NCBI RefSeq assembly: GCF_037392515.1
Contig: NC_090290.1
Location: forward strand, 33,811,753 to 33,875,752
Direction of reading: 5' to 3'
Length of the DNA stretch: 64,000 nt
DNA from: Haliotis asinina
Taxonomy: Eukaryota > Mollusca > Gastropoda > Lepetellida > Haliotidae
The translations under genes and the position numbers were made by a program. A model generated the notes under the pieces. The model did no database searches. It was given only the letters and a program-made list of their open reading frames with translations, and was not told where the DNA came from. Below are positions 39,401 to 46,242 of the stretch, one piece after another (position 1 is the first letter of the stretch; each line of letters begins with the position of its first letter).

Positions 39401-40132
39401 CGTCTTGGTCGACTACGACCAGCATGTATAGTTTGGGTCTCGAATCTCTACGACGAAAGAATCGATGGATAAAGCCATTTAATTTGTATGTGCAATGCAA
39501 GCGTTGAGTTGGGAATAGGCAAAAGAATACCGGGACTTAACTCTTCTGAGACCAATTTACGTATGAAGTGTGGGACGTTTGGAGCATCTAGAGAAGATTT
39601 GTGTGCAATGTCATAAGATATAAGTGACAAAAGAAATTTTCTCGTGTCGTTTCTTTCCTTCATGAAGTTATTAGGGACAACGAAAACAAACCTAAATGTG
39701 AGTCAAATTAGTAAATACCAAACAGAAATCACAGCCGTTGCATAATCTGATGTTGTGGAAATCGTATAAACATTTAACATATTTCATACGCGAGCATTAA
39801 CAAAGTAATGCTATGTGAAATACATATTATCAGGAGTTTCAGACTGGAGTTTACCAATCCGACCTATTTTTGACATATGTTTGGAAAGTGCTTAGAATGT
39901 ACATAATATTATGCTGAATGACATATTATGGTAGAAATGAATTCTTGTAATATTTTAATAATGAAATGTAATAAATTCCTATAAATGATTCTATATTTCT
40001 TCGAACAGGTTATTCCGGGGAAGACGAGGAATGAATGATATAGATCTAAAAGACAGACTTCAAATATTGGCCGATGAACTTCAAGCTATAGCACGTGATC
40101 TTGATGACGTCATTAGGCTGGGTCAGCAGTGA
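11894..40132 (+). CDS. Four-exon gene for a small secreted prohormone-like protein (134 aa)
   Basis: Joining 11894-11957, 37866-38045, 39273-39309 and 40009-40132 gives one open frame with GT-AG introns in phases 1, 1 and 2. Residues 1-22 form a signal peptide: a Lys at 9, then the hydrophobic run AFSLLVIVAG, with likely cleavage after TLA. The mature part has no cysteine. Dibasic sites lie at 31-32, 75-76, 93-94 and 99-100; three of them follow a glycine (30, 92, 98), the usual C-terminal amidation signal. Residues 33-74 and 103-131 look like amphipathic helices. Possible products are residues 33-74 (42 aa), an amidated NNTPVAYAGIGGGNA, and residues 101-134. I infer a neuropeptide or hormone precursor; a small helical secreted protein is the alternative. 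I recognise no family. Extra exons inside the 26-kb intron 1 cannot be excluded, because its phases would allow a symmetric exon. Confidence 0.75.
11958..13435 (+). other. Start of intron 1, featureless
   Basis: AT-rich intronic sequence. A TATATATAT run lies near 12132. No open frame or repeat is worth naming. Confidence 0.5.
13436..13665 (-). mobile_element. SINE family B, rearranged
   Basis: It begins with six GAGT units, then TTTAGTTTTAATCCGTGCTC and CAGCAATATTCCAGCAATGG, and the core with CCAGTGATCAACAGCATG. It stops short of the head. A small duplication of ATATACCTGAACATTTGCT follows at about 13601-13650. Confidence 0.8.
13666..14850 (+). other. Intron 1, no recognisable feature
   Basis: AT-rich sequence. 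A GGATGGTTGAACGGGTGGATG patch near 14341 is only weakly repetitive. Confidence 0.4.
14851..15261 (-). repeat. Dispersed repeat module of unknown class (copy 1)
   Basis: On the minus strand the core reads CTACACCGAAACATCGCTGT, then GCAATAAAGAAGTTG. A homologous core lies at 50741-50830, in a similar place at the end of a minus-strand frame: the local peptides PTPKHRCQSNKEVVD and PTPERRIHCKKEVD line up. The frame here runs from 15261 to 15028. Similar GAAACRTCG...AATAAAGAAGTTG ends are found on some retroelements, possibly Penelope-like; I cannot confirm the class. Short stems follow near 14868-14930. Confidence 0.45.
15262..15791 (+). other. Intron 1, no recognisable feature
   Basis: AT-rich. 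The chance frame 15645-15827 overlaps the next SINE. Confidence 0.4.
15792..15942 (+). mobile_element. SINE family A copy
   Basis: A box degenerate (GCTCAGTTTAAGCG). The body contains AAGACCCGGGTTCCATACCC (B box), then CCATTTCCGG and TGATATTGGTGGTATATTG, the family tail. Confidence 0.75.
15943..17169 (+). other. Intron 1, no recognisable feature
   Basis: Short chance frames only. No repeat identified. Confidence 0.4.
17170..17392 (+). mobile_element. SINE family B, near full length
   Basis: Runs from CTTCAGCAACCTATGCTTG through GGTGGTCAGGCTCGCTGAC and GATGCTCATGCTC to ATATAGCTGGAATATTGCG and CGGCGTAAC. The (CACT)n end is lost. Confidence 0.85.
17690..18060. repeat. 42-bp minisatellite
   Basis: TCGGTTGGTATGGTGACC recurs at spacings of 42 bases (17723, 17765, 17807), then decays into related units of about the same length up to 18060. 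There are about eight units. Because 42 is a multiple of three, the minus strand stays open for 156 codons with a 14-residue repeat (HHQQTIQVTIPTDL). I take that frame as a by-product. Confidence 0.8.
18061..19094 (+). other. Intron 1, no recognisable feature
   Basis: A short CCGGCTGTGACAGAAC motif at 18893 is also seen near 29552, so it may belong to a third low-copy repeat. Nothing else was identified. Confidence 0.4.
19095..19199. mobile_element. Miniature inverted-repeat element (about 105 bp)
   Basis: The left end AACTGTACTATGTTTGACGA matches the reverse complement of the right end at 19 of 20 positions, and the match continues weakly to about 30 bases (GGGGACG versus GAGGACG). The interior is about 45 bases with no frame. 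Confidence 0.7.
19590..19858. repeat. 43-bp tandem repeat, about six units
   Basis: TTCTACCTGTGACAGACAT recurs at 19621, 19664, 19707, 19750, 19793 and, diverged, 19836. The three middle units are almost identical and the outer ones have decayed. Confidence 0.9.
19859..21089 (+). other. Intron 1, no recognisable feature
   Basis: Chance frames at 19860-20159 (minus) and 20391-20594 (plus) show no domain. Confidence 0.4.
21090..21178 (+). mobile_element. SINE family B fragment
   Basis: Contains GATTGATGCTTATGATGTC, CACTACATTGTCTCGTCC and GGTATTTACA, matching the core of the other copies. Head and tail are missing. Confidence 0.6.
21179..22472 (+). other. Intron 1 with a short (CGACAA)n microsatellite
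   Basis: Five CGACAA units lie at about 21411-21440, followed by CATCC repeats. The region 21475-22050 is G+C-richer and could be a very decayed transposon, but I could not read a convincing frame. Confidence 0.4.
22473..22644. mobile_element. Pogo/Tigger-like MITE
   Basis: Ends carry matching inverted repeats of about 21 bp (AGTGGAAGCTGTCGAAACCG at the left; its near reverse complement ends at 22642), each flanked by TA. The inner CCGGACTGGACAG and CCGGATTGTACAG motifs are typical of pogo-type terminal regions. It is too short to code for a transposase. Confidence 0.65.
22645..23004 (+). other. Intron 1, no recognisable feature
   Basis: Holds most of the frame 22670-22996, which starts inside this stretch's left edge. 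No domain was seen. Confidence 0.35.
23005..23195 (+). mobile_element. SINE family B, diverged
   Basis: Contains AGAAGACGCGACTAACGGGATCG, GTTTGTCTGGTCCAGAC, GTGGAATATTGTTGAGTGCGG and TGTTAAAC. The match is loose in the first half. Confidence 0.7.
23196..25000 (+). other. Intron 1 with a poly(G) run
   Basis: An 18-base G run lies at 24865-24882 in a G/T-rich context extending to about 24930. No gene or dispersed repeat was identified in the rest. Confidence 0.5.
25001..25147 (+). mobile_element. SINE family A copy, well preserved
   Basis: A box GCTTAGTGGTTAAAGC, a diverged B box (GTGGATTTCCC), then GTGTGTGAAACCCATTTCTGG, CCGTGATATTGCTGGAATATG and AACTCACTTGC. This is one of the clearest copies for the body and tail. 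Confidence 0.85.
25288..25443 (+). mobile_element. SINE family B, 3' half
   Basis: From TTGACACATGTCATCAG through GATTATTTACAGACCGCCAC to the intact tail CATATAGCTGGAATATTGCT, GCGTAAAACTAAACTCACTC and CACT repeats. It is a good reference for the shared 3' tail. Confidence 0.9.
25444..26944 (+). other. Intron 1, no recognisable feature
   Basis: A loosely repeated phrase (TATC[A/G]TAACATCGGG, then ATGTCAAAC) occurs near 25625 and 25827, which suggests an old duplication. No gene was seen. Confidence 0.4.
26945..26990 (-). mobile_element. SINE family B tail fragment
   Basis: GACCACACTCAGCACCTTTC then CTATATGACGGCGATGG resembles the tail region of the minus-orientation copies. Confidence 0.4.
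27110..27475. repeat. Diverged composite tandem repeat
   Basis: The phrase (A)GGGTCAAAACAGGGCAACA appears, with changes, near 27122, 27180, 27288 and 27398. TCTCATGGGAACA...AAGATGTATCCACA recurs near 27240 and 27353. The unit length is irregular, about 55-115 bases. A further weak echo (GAGATGTATCCGCAAC) lies at 27670. Confidence 0.65.
27476..28712 (+). other. Intron 1, no recognisable feature
   Basis: The frame 27621-27875 has no domain. Nothing else was identified. Confidence 0.4.
28713..28995 (-). mobile_element. LINE 3' UTR fragment
   Basis: It starts with GTGAGT repeats, then TTAATATTTATCGTCACATC and GGCAATATTG, followed by ACATTGAAGGACAGTAAA, all matching the 3' UTR of the LINE copy at 47699-48865. 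No coding part is left. Confidence 0.75.
28996..30337 (+). other. Intron 1, no recognisable feature
   Basis: Contains the frame 30022-30279 (85 codons), which has no domain. The GGTCGGCTGTGACAGAAC motif at about 29551 echoes that at 18893. Confidence 0.4.
30338..30461. mobile_element. MITE with GGGGCTCC ends (diverged copy)
   Basis: The left end GGGGCTCCTTTCACGAAGCA is identical to the copy at 46858. The right end (GCAATGTGAAAGAATGG) is a decayed version of its inverted repeat. No coding potential. Confidence 0.6.
30462..31552 (+). other. Intron 1, no recognisable feature
   Basis: C-rich patch near 30540-30580. Overlapping chance frames on both strands at 30607-30820 are not convincing. Confidence 0.4.
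31553..31693 (+). mobile_element. SINE family A copy
   Basis: A box AGCCTAGAGGTTAAACCG and B box GAGTTTGATTCCCC are clear. The body is shortened, and the tail (GATAAAGTGGAGTAAAACTT) is degenerate, ending near CCCTCACTCG. Confidence 0.75.
31694..32165 (+). other. Intron 1, no recognisable feature
   Basis: Overlapping frames at 31739-32044 (minus) and 31773-32003 (plus) have no recognisable domain. Confidence 0.4.
32166..34582. repeat. 83-bp satellite array, about 29 copies
   Basis: The phrase GGACAATAACT recurs every 83 bases from about 32178 to 34502 without a single length change. Units differ at only a few sites: GGA(C/T)ATGG at the join, CTTCTATAT versus CTCATATAT, and CCAATCAGC versus CCAAGCAGC. 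The last unit has extra changes (TACTTTATGG, TATACCTTG), as expected at an array edge. Since 83 is not a multiple of three, it is not coding. It lies inside intron 1. Confidence 0.97.
34583..37451 (+). other. Intron 1, no recognisable feature
   Basis: An A/C-rich patch with CAACAA units lies at 35256-35310. Several frames of 60-77 codons (36378-36611, 36864-37094, 36910-37131) overlap one another on opposite strands and look like chance. Confidence 0.4.
37452..37478 (+). promoter_or_regulatory. G-quadruplex-forming tract
   Basis: Four G runs of 7, 6, 5 and 4 bases are separated by single T bases, an ideal intramolecular quadruplex pattern. It lies on the sense strand of the peptide gene, about 390 bases before exon 2. 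Any effect on transcription or splicing is inference. Confidence 0.6.
37640..37765 (+). mobile_element. SINE family B fragment
   Basis: CAGACTCGCTCAGACTTGG, CGACACATGCCATGGAATCC, TTGATGCTCATGTTGATG and TGCATTGTCTAGTCCA match the core. It ends 100 bases before exon 2. Confidence 0.75.
37866..38045 (+). CDS. Exon 2 of the secreted-peptide gene
   Basis: The acceptor is TTCCATTTCAG and the donor is GTCG|GTAAGT, entering and leaving in phase 1. It encodes residues 22-81, including the first helical segment (LEHVIRQVIA and ALLAQILDIARA) and the KR site at 75-76. The frame is open across all 180 bases only in the phase set by exon 1. Confidence 0.75.
38405..38880 (-). mobile_element. 3' end of a second type of non-LTR retrotransposon
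   Basis: On the minus strand from about 38870 a frame reads DSNVIGKIQEKHTKYVDFAS, then RLPIVPGALDVVPPDL, and after a stop or frameshift LQKVII. This D.NV..K..EK..KY...PIV.GAL..P..L pattern is the C-terminal region of several LINE ORF2 proteins; I cannot fix the clade. The 3' UTR continues to about 38405 and includes CATCATCATCAT. It sits in intron 2 of the peptide gene. Confidence 0.65.
38881..39272 (+). other. Rest of intron 2
   Basis: Opposing frames at 38922-39182 (plus) and 38981-39178 (minus) are open, but neither shows a domain. It could be more of the LINE lying upstream of 38880 in the same orientation; I could not confirm that. Confidence 0.35.
39273..39309 (+). CDS. Exon 3 (37-bp micro-exon) of the secreted-peptide gene
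   Basis: The acceptor CATTTTCTTTTGGACAG is pyrimidine-rich. The donor is GAAG|GTAGGT. It encodes YAGIGGGNAG and the first Arg of an RR site, entering in phase 1 and leaving in phase 2. Skipping it would shift the frame of exon 4, so it should be constitutive if the gene is real. Confidence 0.65.
39310..40008 (+). other. Intron 3
   Basis: AT-rich, with no repeat or long frame of note. Confidence 0.6.
40009..40132 (+). CDS. Exon 4 and stop codon of the secreted-peptide gene
   Basis: The acceptor is ATTTCTTCGAACAG. The exon completes the Arg codon at 94, reads LFRGRRGMND and then an amphipathic stretch rich in Leu, Ile, Asp and Arg (LQILADELQAIARDLDDVIR), and ends at TGA 40130-40132. The C-terminus LGQQ has no amidation signal. 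Confidence 0.75.
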
Positions 40133-40437
40133 AGGATACGTCCCATGTGCCTGTATACAAAAATAGACGACGTTTCAGTGTGTGATACTTGGAACAATCG
40201 TGAACACGGAAATATGTAACACATTTCATCCATTCTCAGTGATGTCGATATAATTTCTGAGTACTTGGTGTCACATCCCTCTCCTCTACAACACGCTCCC
40301 TGCCATGGCCCGCAGCACAGCCGCAGTTGAACATCCCACCTAGTACACAGACAGGAAGTGAACGCAGAGTTATCCGTTGCCATGGCAACGATCTTGAACT
40401 GGGTTCTGCATTGTATATTTTCAGAGTGTATATGAGA

Positions 40438-40443
40438 AATAAA
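40438..40443 (+). terminator. Polyadenylation signal of the secreted-peptide gene
   Basis: AATAAA lies 306 bases after the stop codon and is followed within 30 bases by TG/T-rich sequence (GGTTTGTTTTGTTTTTGG), the usual downstream element. This supports the 3' end of the gene model. Confidence 0.6.
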
Positions 40444-40704
40444 TATGTTTGTGAAAACGGTTTGTTTTGTTTTTGGTTATATTTTTATCATTATTTAACG
40501 AACCAAATCTGGAATTAACAATGATGAGTGACAAAACCAAAATGGCAAAGCCATGAGGAAAACTGACCTGAATTAGAGCTTGTATATCGTTATAATAAGG
40601 CTCAGTTGACCAGAGAAGTACAAACGGAATTACTATTACACACACTTCAACACAGTAGAGGGTACGCTAACAAACAGTATACCAGTGAAGTACCAATGTG
40701 TCAT

Positions 40705-40865
40705 CAGCAACCCATCTTGTAAGAGGCGACTAACGGATGCGGGCTCACTCACTTGGCCGACACATGCCATCGTATCCCAATTGCGTACATCAGTGCTCAT
40801 GATGTTGATCACTGAATTGTCTGGTCTAGAATGGAATACTTACAGACCGCAGCCACATAGGTAAA
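40705..40865 (+). mobile_element. SINE family B fragment
   Basis: AGCAACCCATCTTGTAAGAG, GGCGACTAACGGATGCGGGC, GTGCTCATGATGTTGATCAC and ACAGACCGCAGCCACATAGG match the family. The tail is cut off. Confidence 0.8.
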
Positions 40866-40914
40866 AGAACAACAAAGACTATTAACATAGGTGGTACACT
40901 ACCAAACATATAGC

Positions 40915-41032
40915 GCACAGCTGCTTTACATGTGTGAACCAAGTCAGTGAGCCTGATTACCCGGTCCCGTTAGTCGCCCCCAAGACAAGCATATGTTATT
41001 GAAGGCCAATTTTAACTCGGATTTGTACGGGC
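40915..41032 (-). mobile_element. SINE family B head fragment
   Basis: GTGAACCAAGTCAGTGAGCC, CCCGGTCCCGTTAGTCGCC and TTGAAGGCCAATTTTAACTC are the head region in reverse orientation. With 40705-40865 it makes a head-to-head pair. Confidence 0.75.
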
Positions 41033-41285
41033 ATGTAATCATTTGATTTGAAGAAACAAACTGAAAGACGCTTGAATTGATGGGTAACTTGTAGAAAACA
41101 TAAGAAAAACCCATTTCATTCGTTTGTAAAGGAGTCCAATGATTGGCTCAGCCATCGGAAAATGACGTTTATGGCTGAAGTAAGAAAAATATGTGTGCAT
41201 GGTTTGTCGTCATTACAGCCGTTTGAGTGAGTTACCTTTACACAGGCAGCAGGAGTAATATCCATGATCTCTGTTGATCCAGGGT

Positions 41286-41445
41286 CGTTGGAGGAGCCTG
41301 GTGGTTAAAGCACTGGTTCGCCAAGCCGAAGACCCGGGTTCGATTCCCCATTTGGGTAGAATGAGTGAAGATAATCCCAAGCGTACCCCGACACGATATT
41401 GCTGGAATATTGCTAAAAAGCGGTGTAAAACGTATCTCACACGCT
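41286..41445 (+). mobile_element. SINE family A copy, well preserved
   Basis: A box GCCTGGTGGTTAAAGCACTG, CCGAAGACCCGGGTTCGATT (B box), GATATTGCTGGAATATTGCT, then AAAAAGCGGTGTAAAACG and a decayed CTCACACGCTC end. This is the best copy for tRNA-like A and B boxes. Confidence 0.9.
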
Positions 41446-42236
41446 CTGTTCATAAGGTGAGTTATGGCTGATTTCTGTGGTTTCCTGAATGGCGCTTTTT
41501 GGAAAGTCCGATGTCCTAGAGCAGATTTGGGCTCTTGTCTAACTGAATTGATGCTTCGGCAACATTTTGTGTTTTGTCTGCATTAGCGATGAACCTTTAA
41601 TGTGGGTACTTCACGGGTTCGAGGTTTCTCCACAGTTTCTTTGGTCGTTCCTGCTATTGGAGAGAGAGCAACTGTCATCAGCTCGAAGGACGGTTCATGG
41701 GATTGGGAAACTGTGAAGGTTGTCAATGCCTGCTTAGAGCAATGAGTGCAAAATGCGCATTGTGTCGGAAAGCGCAAGTTAAGGATGTTCGCTGGTAATA
41801 TAAATAATATTTAACTTTTTTTATAACTGGTATATTTTTCATGTATTACATTTGTCTTTGCGAAATCAGCCCAGAAAAGCAGGGGTCACTGTGGATTTTC
41901 TTGAGATATGGACTCTCAAAGATTCCTTGGTCAGCCAAGACTTTTAACATGGGAGTCAATAGGAAAATCAGCAAACTTTTTACATAATCCATCATTTTCA
42001 TAAATTCTAGTATTTAACTTTTTTCTAAATTGAGATATGCTAATAACAACATGTTTTGCTACAAAAAAACTGAATTGTTGATGTGAAGTAATGCCAATAT
42101 GGAGTATTGGGACGCGGTTTGGATGGGGGCTGGAGTATAGTGAGATCGGTTCTTTTGAGTAACTTTGTGGTGTTCTGTTTGGTGGTTGTAGGAATGATGA
42201 AGGACTAATTATGCTCATAGTTGACATGATGCTTAG
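41446..42236. other. No recognisable feature
   Basis: The minus frame 41931-42320 (129 codons) runs into the next SINE and its (GAGT)n tract and has no domain. I treat it as chance. Confidence 0.4.
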
Positions 42237-42413
42237 AGTGAGTGAGTGAGTGAGTGAGTGAGTGAGTAAGATTTTGTGACGCTTTTGGCAATATTCAAGC
42301 AATATAACCTGGAAGGACACAAGAAATTTGCCTTACACATTGAATAATAGTGGGAAATCGAACCCGGGGGCCTTCGACTATCAGGTGCATGTAATTACTT
42401 CTGCTACAAACGA
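42237..42413 (-). mobile_element. SINE family A copy
   Basis: Begins with seven GAGT units, then TGACGCTTTTGGCAATATTC (tail in reverse) and GGGAAATCGAACCCGGG (B box in reverse). Confidence 0.8.
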
Positions 42414-42572
42414 TGTGACACCCTATTTGAAATTGGGGATAAAAAATAAACAATCACTTGCTATCTCCTAAAACTTTAAGGTTACCTCTTCGAATTTAAA
42501 ACTAATAGGTCTGCTTAAATGCAAATATCATGCTGTGGCGGGATGTGATTGGTCAACACTAGAGCCATAGAA

Positions 42573-42738
42573 GGGATGAGTGAGTGAGCATTTTTCAACC
42601 TGAGTATCACTGATTGTGCTTGATAACGTATGTTTTACAAAACAATGGGCTTCACACACATTGTCCCCATGTGGGGAATCGAATCAAGGTCTTCAGCATG
42701 ATAAACAGATGCTTCAACCACTAGACTACACCGTGTAC
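42573..42738 (-). mobile_element. SINE family A copy
   Basis: In reverse it has GTGAGTGAGC, GGGCTTCACACACATTGTCC, GGGGAATCGAATCAAGGTC (B box) and CTTCAACCACTAGACTACAC (A box). Both tRNA-like boxes are intact. Confidence 0.85.
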
Positions 42739-43834
42739 CTTGTAACTACTGCTTGCGTTAATATTATACCTCTAAATACCTGTCTTGTGGTCGAGTATGG
42801 ATCCCTACCTGCTTCGTATCACTCTCACAGTGTTCCATAACATTTGTCACCACACCTGCTGATACTCCTGAAGCTTTTGATGCCCGCTTATGGAATTTAT
42901 GAATGGCATAAATGGTTTTCCCCTTTCGCCTTCAGCAGGGAAAGAATGGTACACTTTATTCATCAACTCTTTCACGTCAGCATTCCACATCATTTTTCAT
43001 CAGGCATATGTATCCCGTGCACTACGTGATAATGTTTCTGTGGTTTCACCCCGCCGAGACAGATAACAACGTCTGCGTTTTCAGTGATGATAGTTTCTTA
43101 AACAACTCTTTTGGTGGAGTCCGGAAAATGTTCAAATATAAGAAAGGTGTTGGATATTAGTAAATGATAAGCATGTGTACTATTTATATTTATGAGGTAA
43201 TTTTGTATAATGATAAAATTTGCAATTCATCGGCCCTTTTCTGACCCATACGGACTGTATAAAATACACCGGTCACCTGCTCCATGTGTATCGCCCGGGA
43301 GCGATTGTTGGGAAATCGTTTGGGTACAAACCTTTCCGTGGCTAAAAGTTGAAAAGGTATATGCAAATGCCCCCTTTCTCGATTTGGTAAGCTGTGCTCT
43401 GATTGGTCAATCTCAAAGGTTACCTGACGCGACCTTCTACTAGGTTTTGTTAGACCCAGTGCAGGAGTGTAACGATTAACACTGGGGAAAAGTGTACTTC
43501 GACTGTACTATTACGAGCCGCGACCCACGTGAACGTTCCTGACCGTACAATGACATGAAATCCGGGGCTCCTGGTGACAGATTCTGAAATGCAAACTCTG
43601 CATGTCTGCAATTAACTGATACAGCAGGAACCGATCATTATCACGATTAAATTTCGGAACAATGGCAAAGAAATATTACTTACTTGAAATATACAATGAA
43701 ATCTCAGCTTGGTCTAAGTGGATTCAAACTTAAAACATTAAATACTGTTTGAAGAACTACGATGCCATATCGGCTCTATGCACATTCATTGAGAAAAGTG
43801 TTTGTTTTTTCTTAAACGCTGCATTTGCAACTCA
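42739..43834. other. No recognisable feature
   Basis: Overlapping chance frames (42844-43029, 42912-43160, 43210-43443) show no domain. Confidence 0.4.
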
Positions 43835-43975
43835 ATATATATGGAATCTGTAAATAACCGGATCTGGACAATCAAGTGATGAACAACATGTGTCAACCAA
43901 GTCTGACCATCCGACTCCTTAAGTCGACAAGAATGGGCTGCTGAAGACAAATTTTAATCCGGATCTTCACTTGTA
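43835..43975 (-). mobile_element. SINE family B, diverged
   Basis: ATATATGGAATCTGTAAATA, CTGGACAATCAAGTGATGAA, TGTCAACCAAGTCTGACC and GAATGGGCTGCTGAAG follow the family order with deletions. Confidence 0.75.
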
Positions 43976-44789
43976 TGCCTAAGTAACTATGTGTAATGTT
44001 TGTTGATGTACCCTCTTCTGAGTCAAACGTTTTGTTGCAACCATGTACTAGTAATACCACTATTCCGTGGTATTCATTCATTCAAATAAAACATGATTAA
44101 AAAACAATTTCTCTGTCTCTTTAGACATATATAAACTGTATATATACTGAAATGCAAAAGAAACGGTGTATTATTGGACATGACATTTAAGTATCAACGG
44201 AATATTTGAACCCATATATTTTTAAATATACACTGGAGGTCAAGTTTTAGGAAAACATTAATCGTGGTCGTATAGCCTGTTTTACCAATAAAGTATTGTT
44301 TGAGATTGAGATAAGAACTGTTTTTGTTTATGGAAAGGAAAGATTCGAACCAACCCAAATCCCGAAATCGAGATGCATGTGCATCATGCATGAATTCAGG
44401 CACAAAGTGCCCGCTTGAATGGCAATAATTCACATGTTTCTGTACATAACGGCCATGGGTAGGTTAACGAGAGGTGTCGCATTGTTTCAGGTGTCTCACA
44501 ATACGGGTTGTTACGACTTCAGACTTCATTCTCATTCGTGCATACGTCTGACATTATGTCAGACACTACTGAACACCTGATATACGTTTGTAGTTCCTAA
44601 CCACTGTTTGTGTCTAGTTTTGAAAGCGAGTATTCTGAGGGATACTCAAATGGAATTATACAAATTATGAGCTAAACATGTCACTTGTAACGACACACTA
44701 TGTAGGCGCTCTTGTTCACTTGATACTGCAGGATTTGTCTGTGATTTTAGATAAGTGTCATATTTCACCCGCCAACAGTACTTTGGCTT
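43976..44789. other. No recognisable feature
   Basis: AT-rich sequence. A minus frame at 44194-44433 lacks any domain. Confidence 0.4.
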
Positions 44790-44935
44790 GATGAGTGAGT
44801 GAGTTCAGTGACATGTTTCTAGTTGCAATATTCAAGCAATATCTCAGAGACGGACGCCAGACACACATGCATGTGGGAAATCTAACTCATGGGTAAACGC
44901 TTGTAGCAGAGGGCTTTCCAAGCGCCCATGTTGCT
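44790..44935 (-). mobile_element. SINE family A, degenerate
   Basis: GATGAGTGAGTGAGTTCAGTGAC, then TTGCAATATTCAAGCAATAT (tail in reverse) and CATGTGGGAAATCTAACTC (weak B-box region). Confidence 0.65.
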
Positions 44936-44940
44936 TTGAT

Positions 44941-45134
44941 AGCATATAGCAGATGACCTGTCATTTTGACCTGAAGGTAATAGAATAAAGCGTCACTCAG
45001 GTTTAATTGTCATCCTGACTTTGAAGGAACACATCATAGTGTATAGCAGATGACCTGTCATTTTGACCTCAAGGTAATACAATAAAGCATCAACCAGGTT
45101 TAATTGCCATTTTAACCCTGAAGGCACACAATAT
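44941..45134. repeat. 97-bp tandem duplication
   Basis: TATAGCAGATGACCTGTCAT starts at 44945 and again at 45042. The two units stay alignable to the end (GGTTTAATTG, then GAAGG(A/C)ACACA). Confidence 0.85.
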
Positions 45135-45202
45135 ACCGTCCAATAGCTGTCCTGGCGTCTGTCCACACCACGATTATCAACACGCCCCTTCCCCTGACCG
45201 CC

Positions 45203-45775
45203 ATGGCGTCTGTTTACGTTCCTCCACAATGTTCATTATCAACGCAATCGTCAGAACGTCTCCTAAAGACCACATTCAGATATCGCCGGCCCAATCGTAA
45301 CTACTCGCCTCTTTCCGTAACCTGCAAGAAGACCATCCCGCTTGCCGGAATGACCCGAGTAGTTACGAATGATCGCCGGCCGTTGCCAAGCTGCTATATC
45401 GTCGTGTCTAACAAGAGTATGCGCAACCCCGTTTGCTCTGAATGTTTAGCAAATCATAGGCGGTTCTATTTTGTAAATGACTCCCTCGCTTCTGTTTATC
45501 TAACAGCTCTATCCGCCCCTCTCATCGTATTGCGTAGATCGATGCTCATGCTGTTGATCAGTGGATCAACCCATCCCGGCCATCCTTTTGTCAACCCTGT
45601 CGTCAGTCAAAAGCTGCCGAACCGTGTATTGCAACAGCTTTTATGCCATAATCCTCCTACATGTGCAATACATATAAAATGCTATGCCTCGGTGTACCGT
45701 AAAGAGCCGTGTATTGAAAACATACAAAAAGCGCGTTTGTGTCTCAGAAATTTGTTTAATTTTTTAACTGTTTGA
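45203..45775 (+). CDS. Doubtful open frame, 190 codons
   Basis: The start ATG sits in a near-ideal context (ACCGCCATGG), and the first 300 bases are rich in CpG. The predicted protein is basic, with scattered cysteines (CKKTIPLAGM, CSECLANHRRF), no signal peptide and no domain I recognise. Residues about 110-123 (LRRSMLMLLISGS) come from a SINE B fragment read through at 45527-45572, so at least the distal half is not ancestral coding sequence. It may be a first exon whose true end lies before the SINE, or pure chance. No partner exon was found. Confidence 0.22.
   Translation: MASVYVPPQCSLSTQSSERLLKTTFRYRRPNRNYSPLSVTCKKTIPLAGMTRVVTNDRRPLPSCYIVVSNKSMRNPVCSECLANHRRFYFVNDSLASVYLTALSAPLIVLRRSMLMLLISGSTHPGHPFVNPVVSQKLPNRVLQQLLCHNPPTCAIHIKCYASVYRKEPCIENIQKARLCLRNLFNFLTV
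45527..45572 (+). mobile_element. SINE family B core fragment
   Basis: GTAGATCGATGCTCATGCTG and TTGATCAGTGGATC match the core of the family. It lies inside the open frame above. Confidence 0.6.
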
Positions 45776-46242
45776 ATTTAAAATGCTCGAAAATTCCGTT
45801 GGCATTTTATGACAGATTACACTCGTTTTGGTTGAAAATGTAAAACCACAAGTTTGGTATGCCCTCTTGGGCTTTCCTTTCGATCGTGGTTTTGCATAAT
45901 CAAAGTCGCTTTTTGTTCTTTATTCAGAGAACATTTATTTCTGTTTCGTTGTTACATTTAACGTCTCTCAATACATATAACAAATGTTACAGTTTCACTG
46001 AACAATTGCGTTCTCACTAGATTTTAACTCACTTTAATCTTGCCGTCATGGTGACGTGTCGTTTTGTTTGTAAAGGAGATCATGAATTTCAATTCCACAT
46101 GTACTTTGAATTAGTAATAATCGGCTGTCAAGTTCATCAACTGGTGGAAAATGTCATGAGTTGCAGTAGTGAGTTTTTGTTTTTAAACGCCACAATACGC
46201 CACTTTCTAATATCACAAATGCTTGTAAGCTATCACAGTCGA
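45776..46242. other. No recognisable feature
   Basis: AT-rich sequence with no repeat identified. Confidence 0.4.

Noticed and set aside
41931..42320. Minus frame of 129 codons
   Set aside because: It starts in a SINE A and its (GAGT)n end, which gives the HSLTHSLTLS run; no domain follows.
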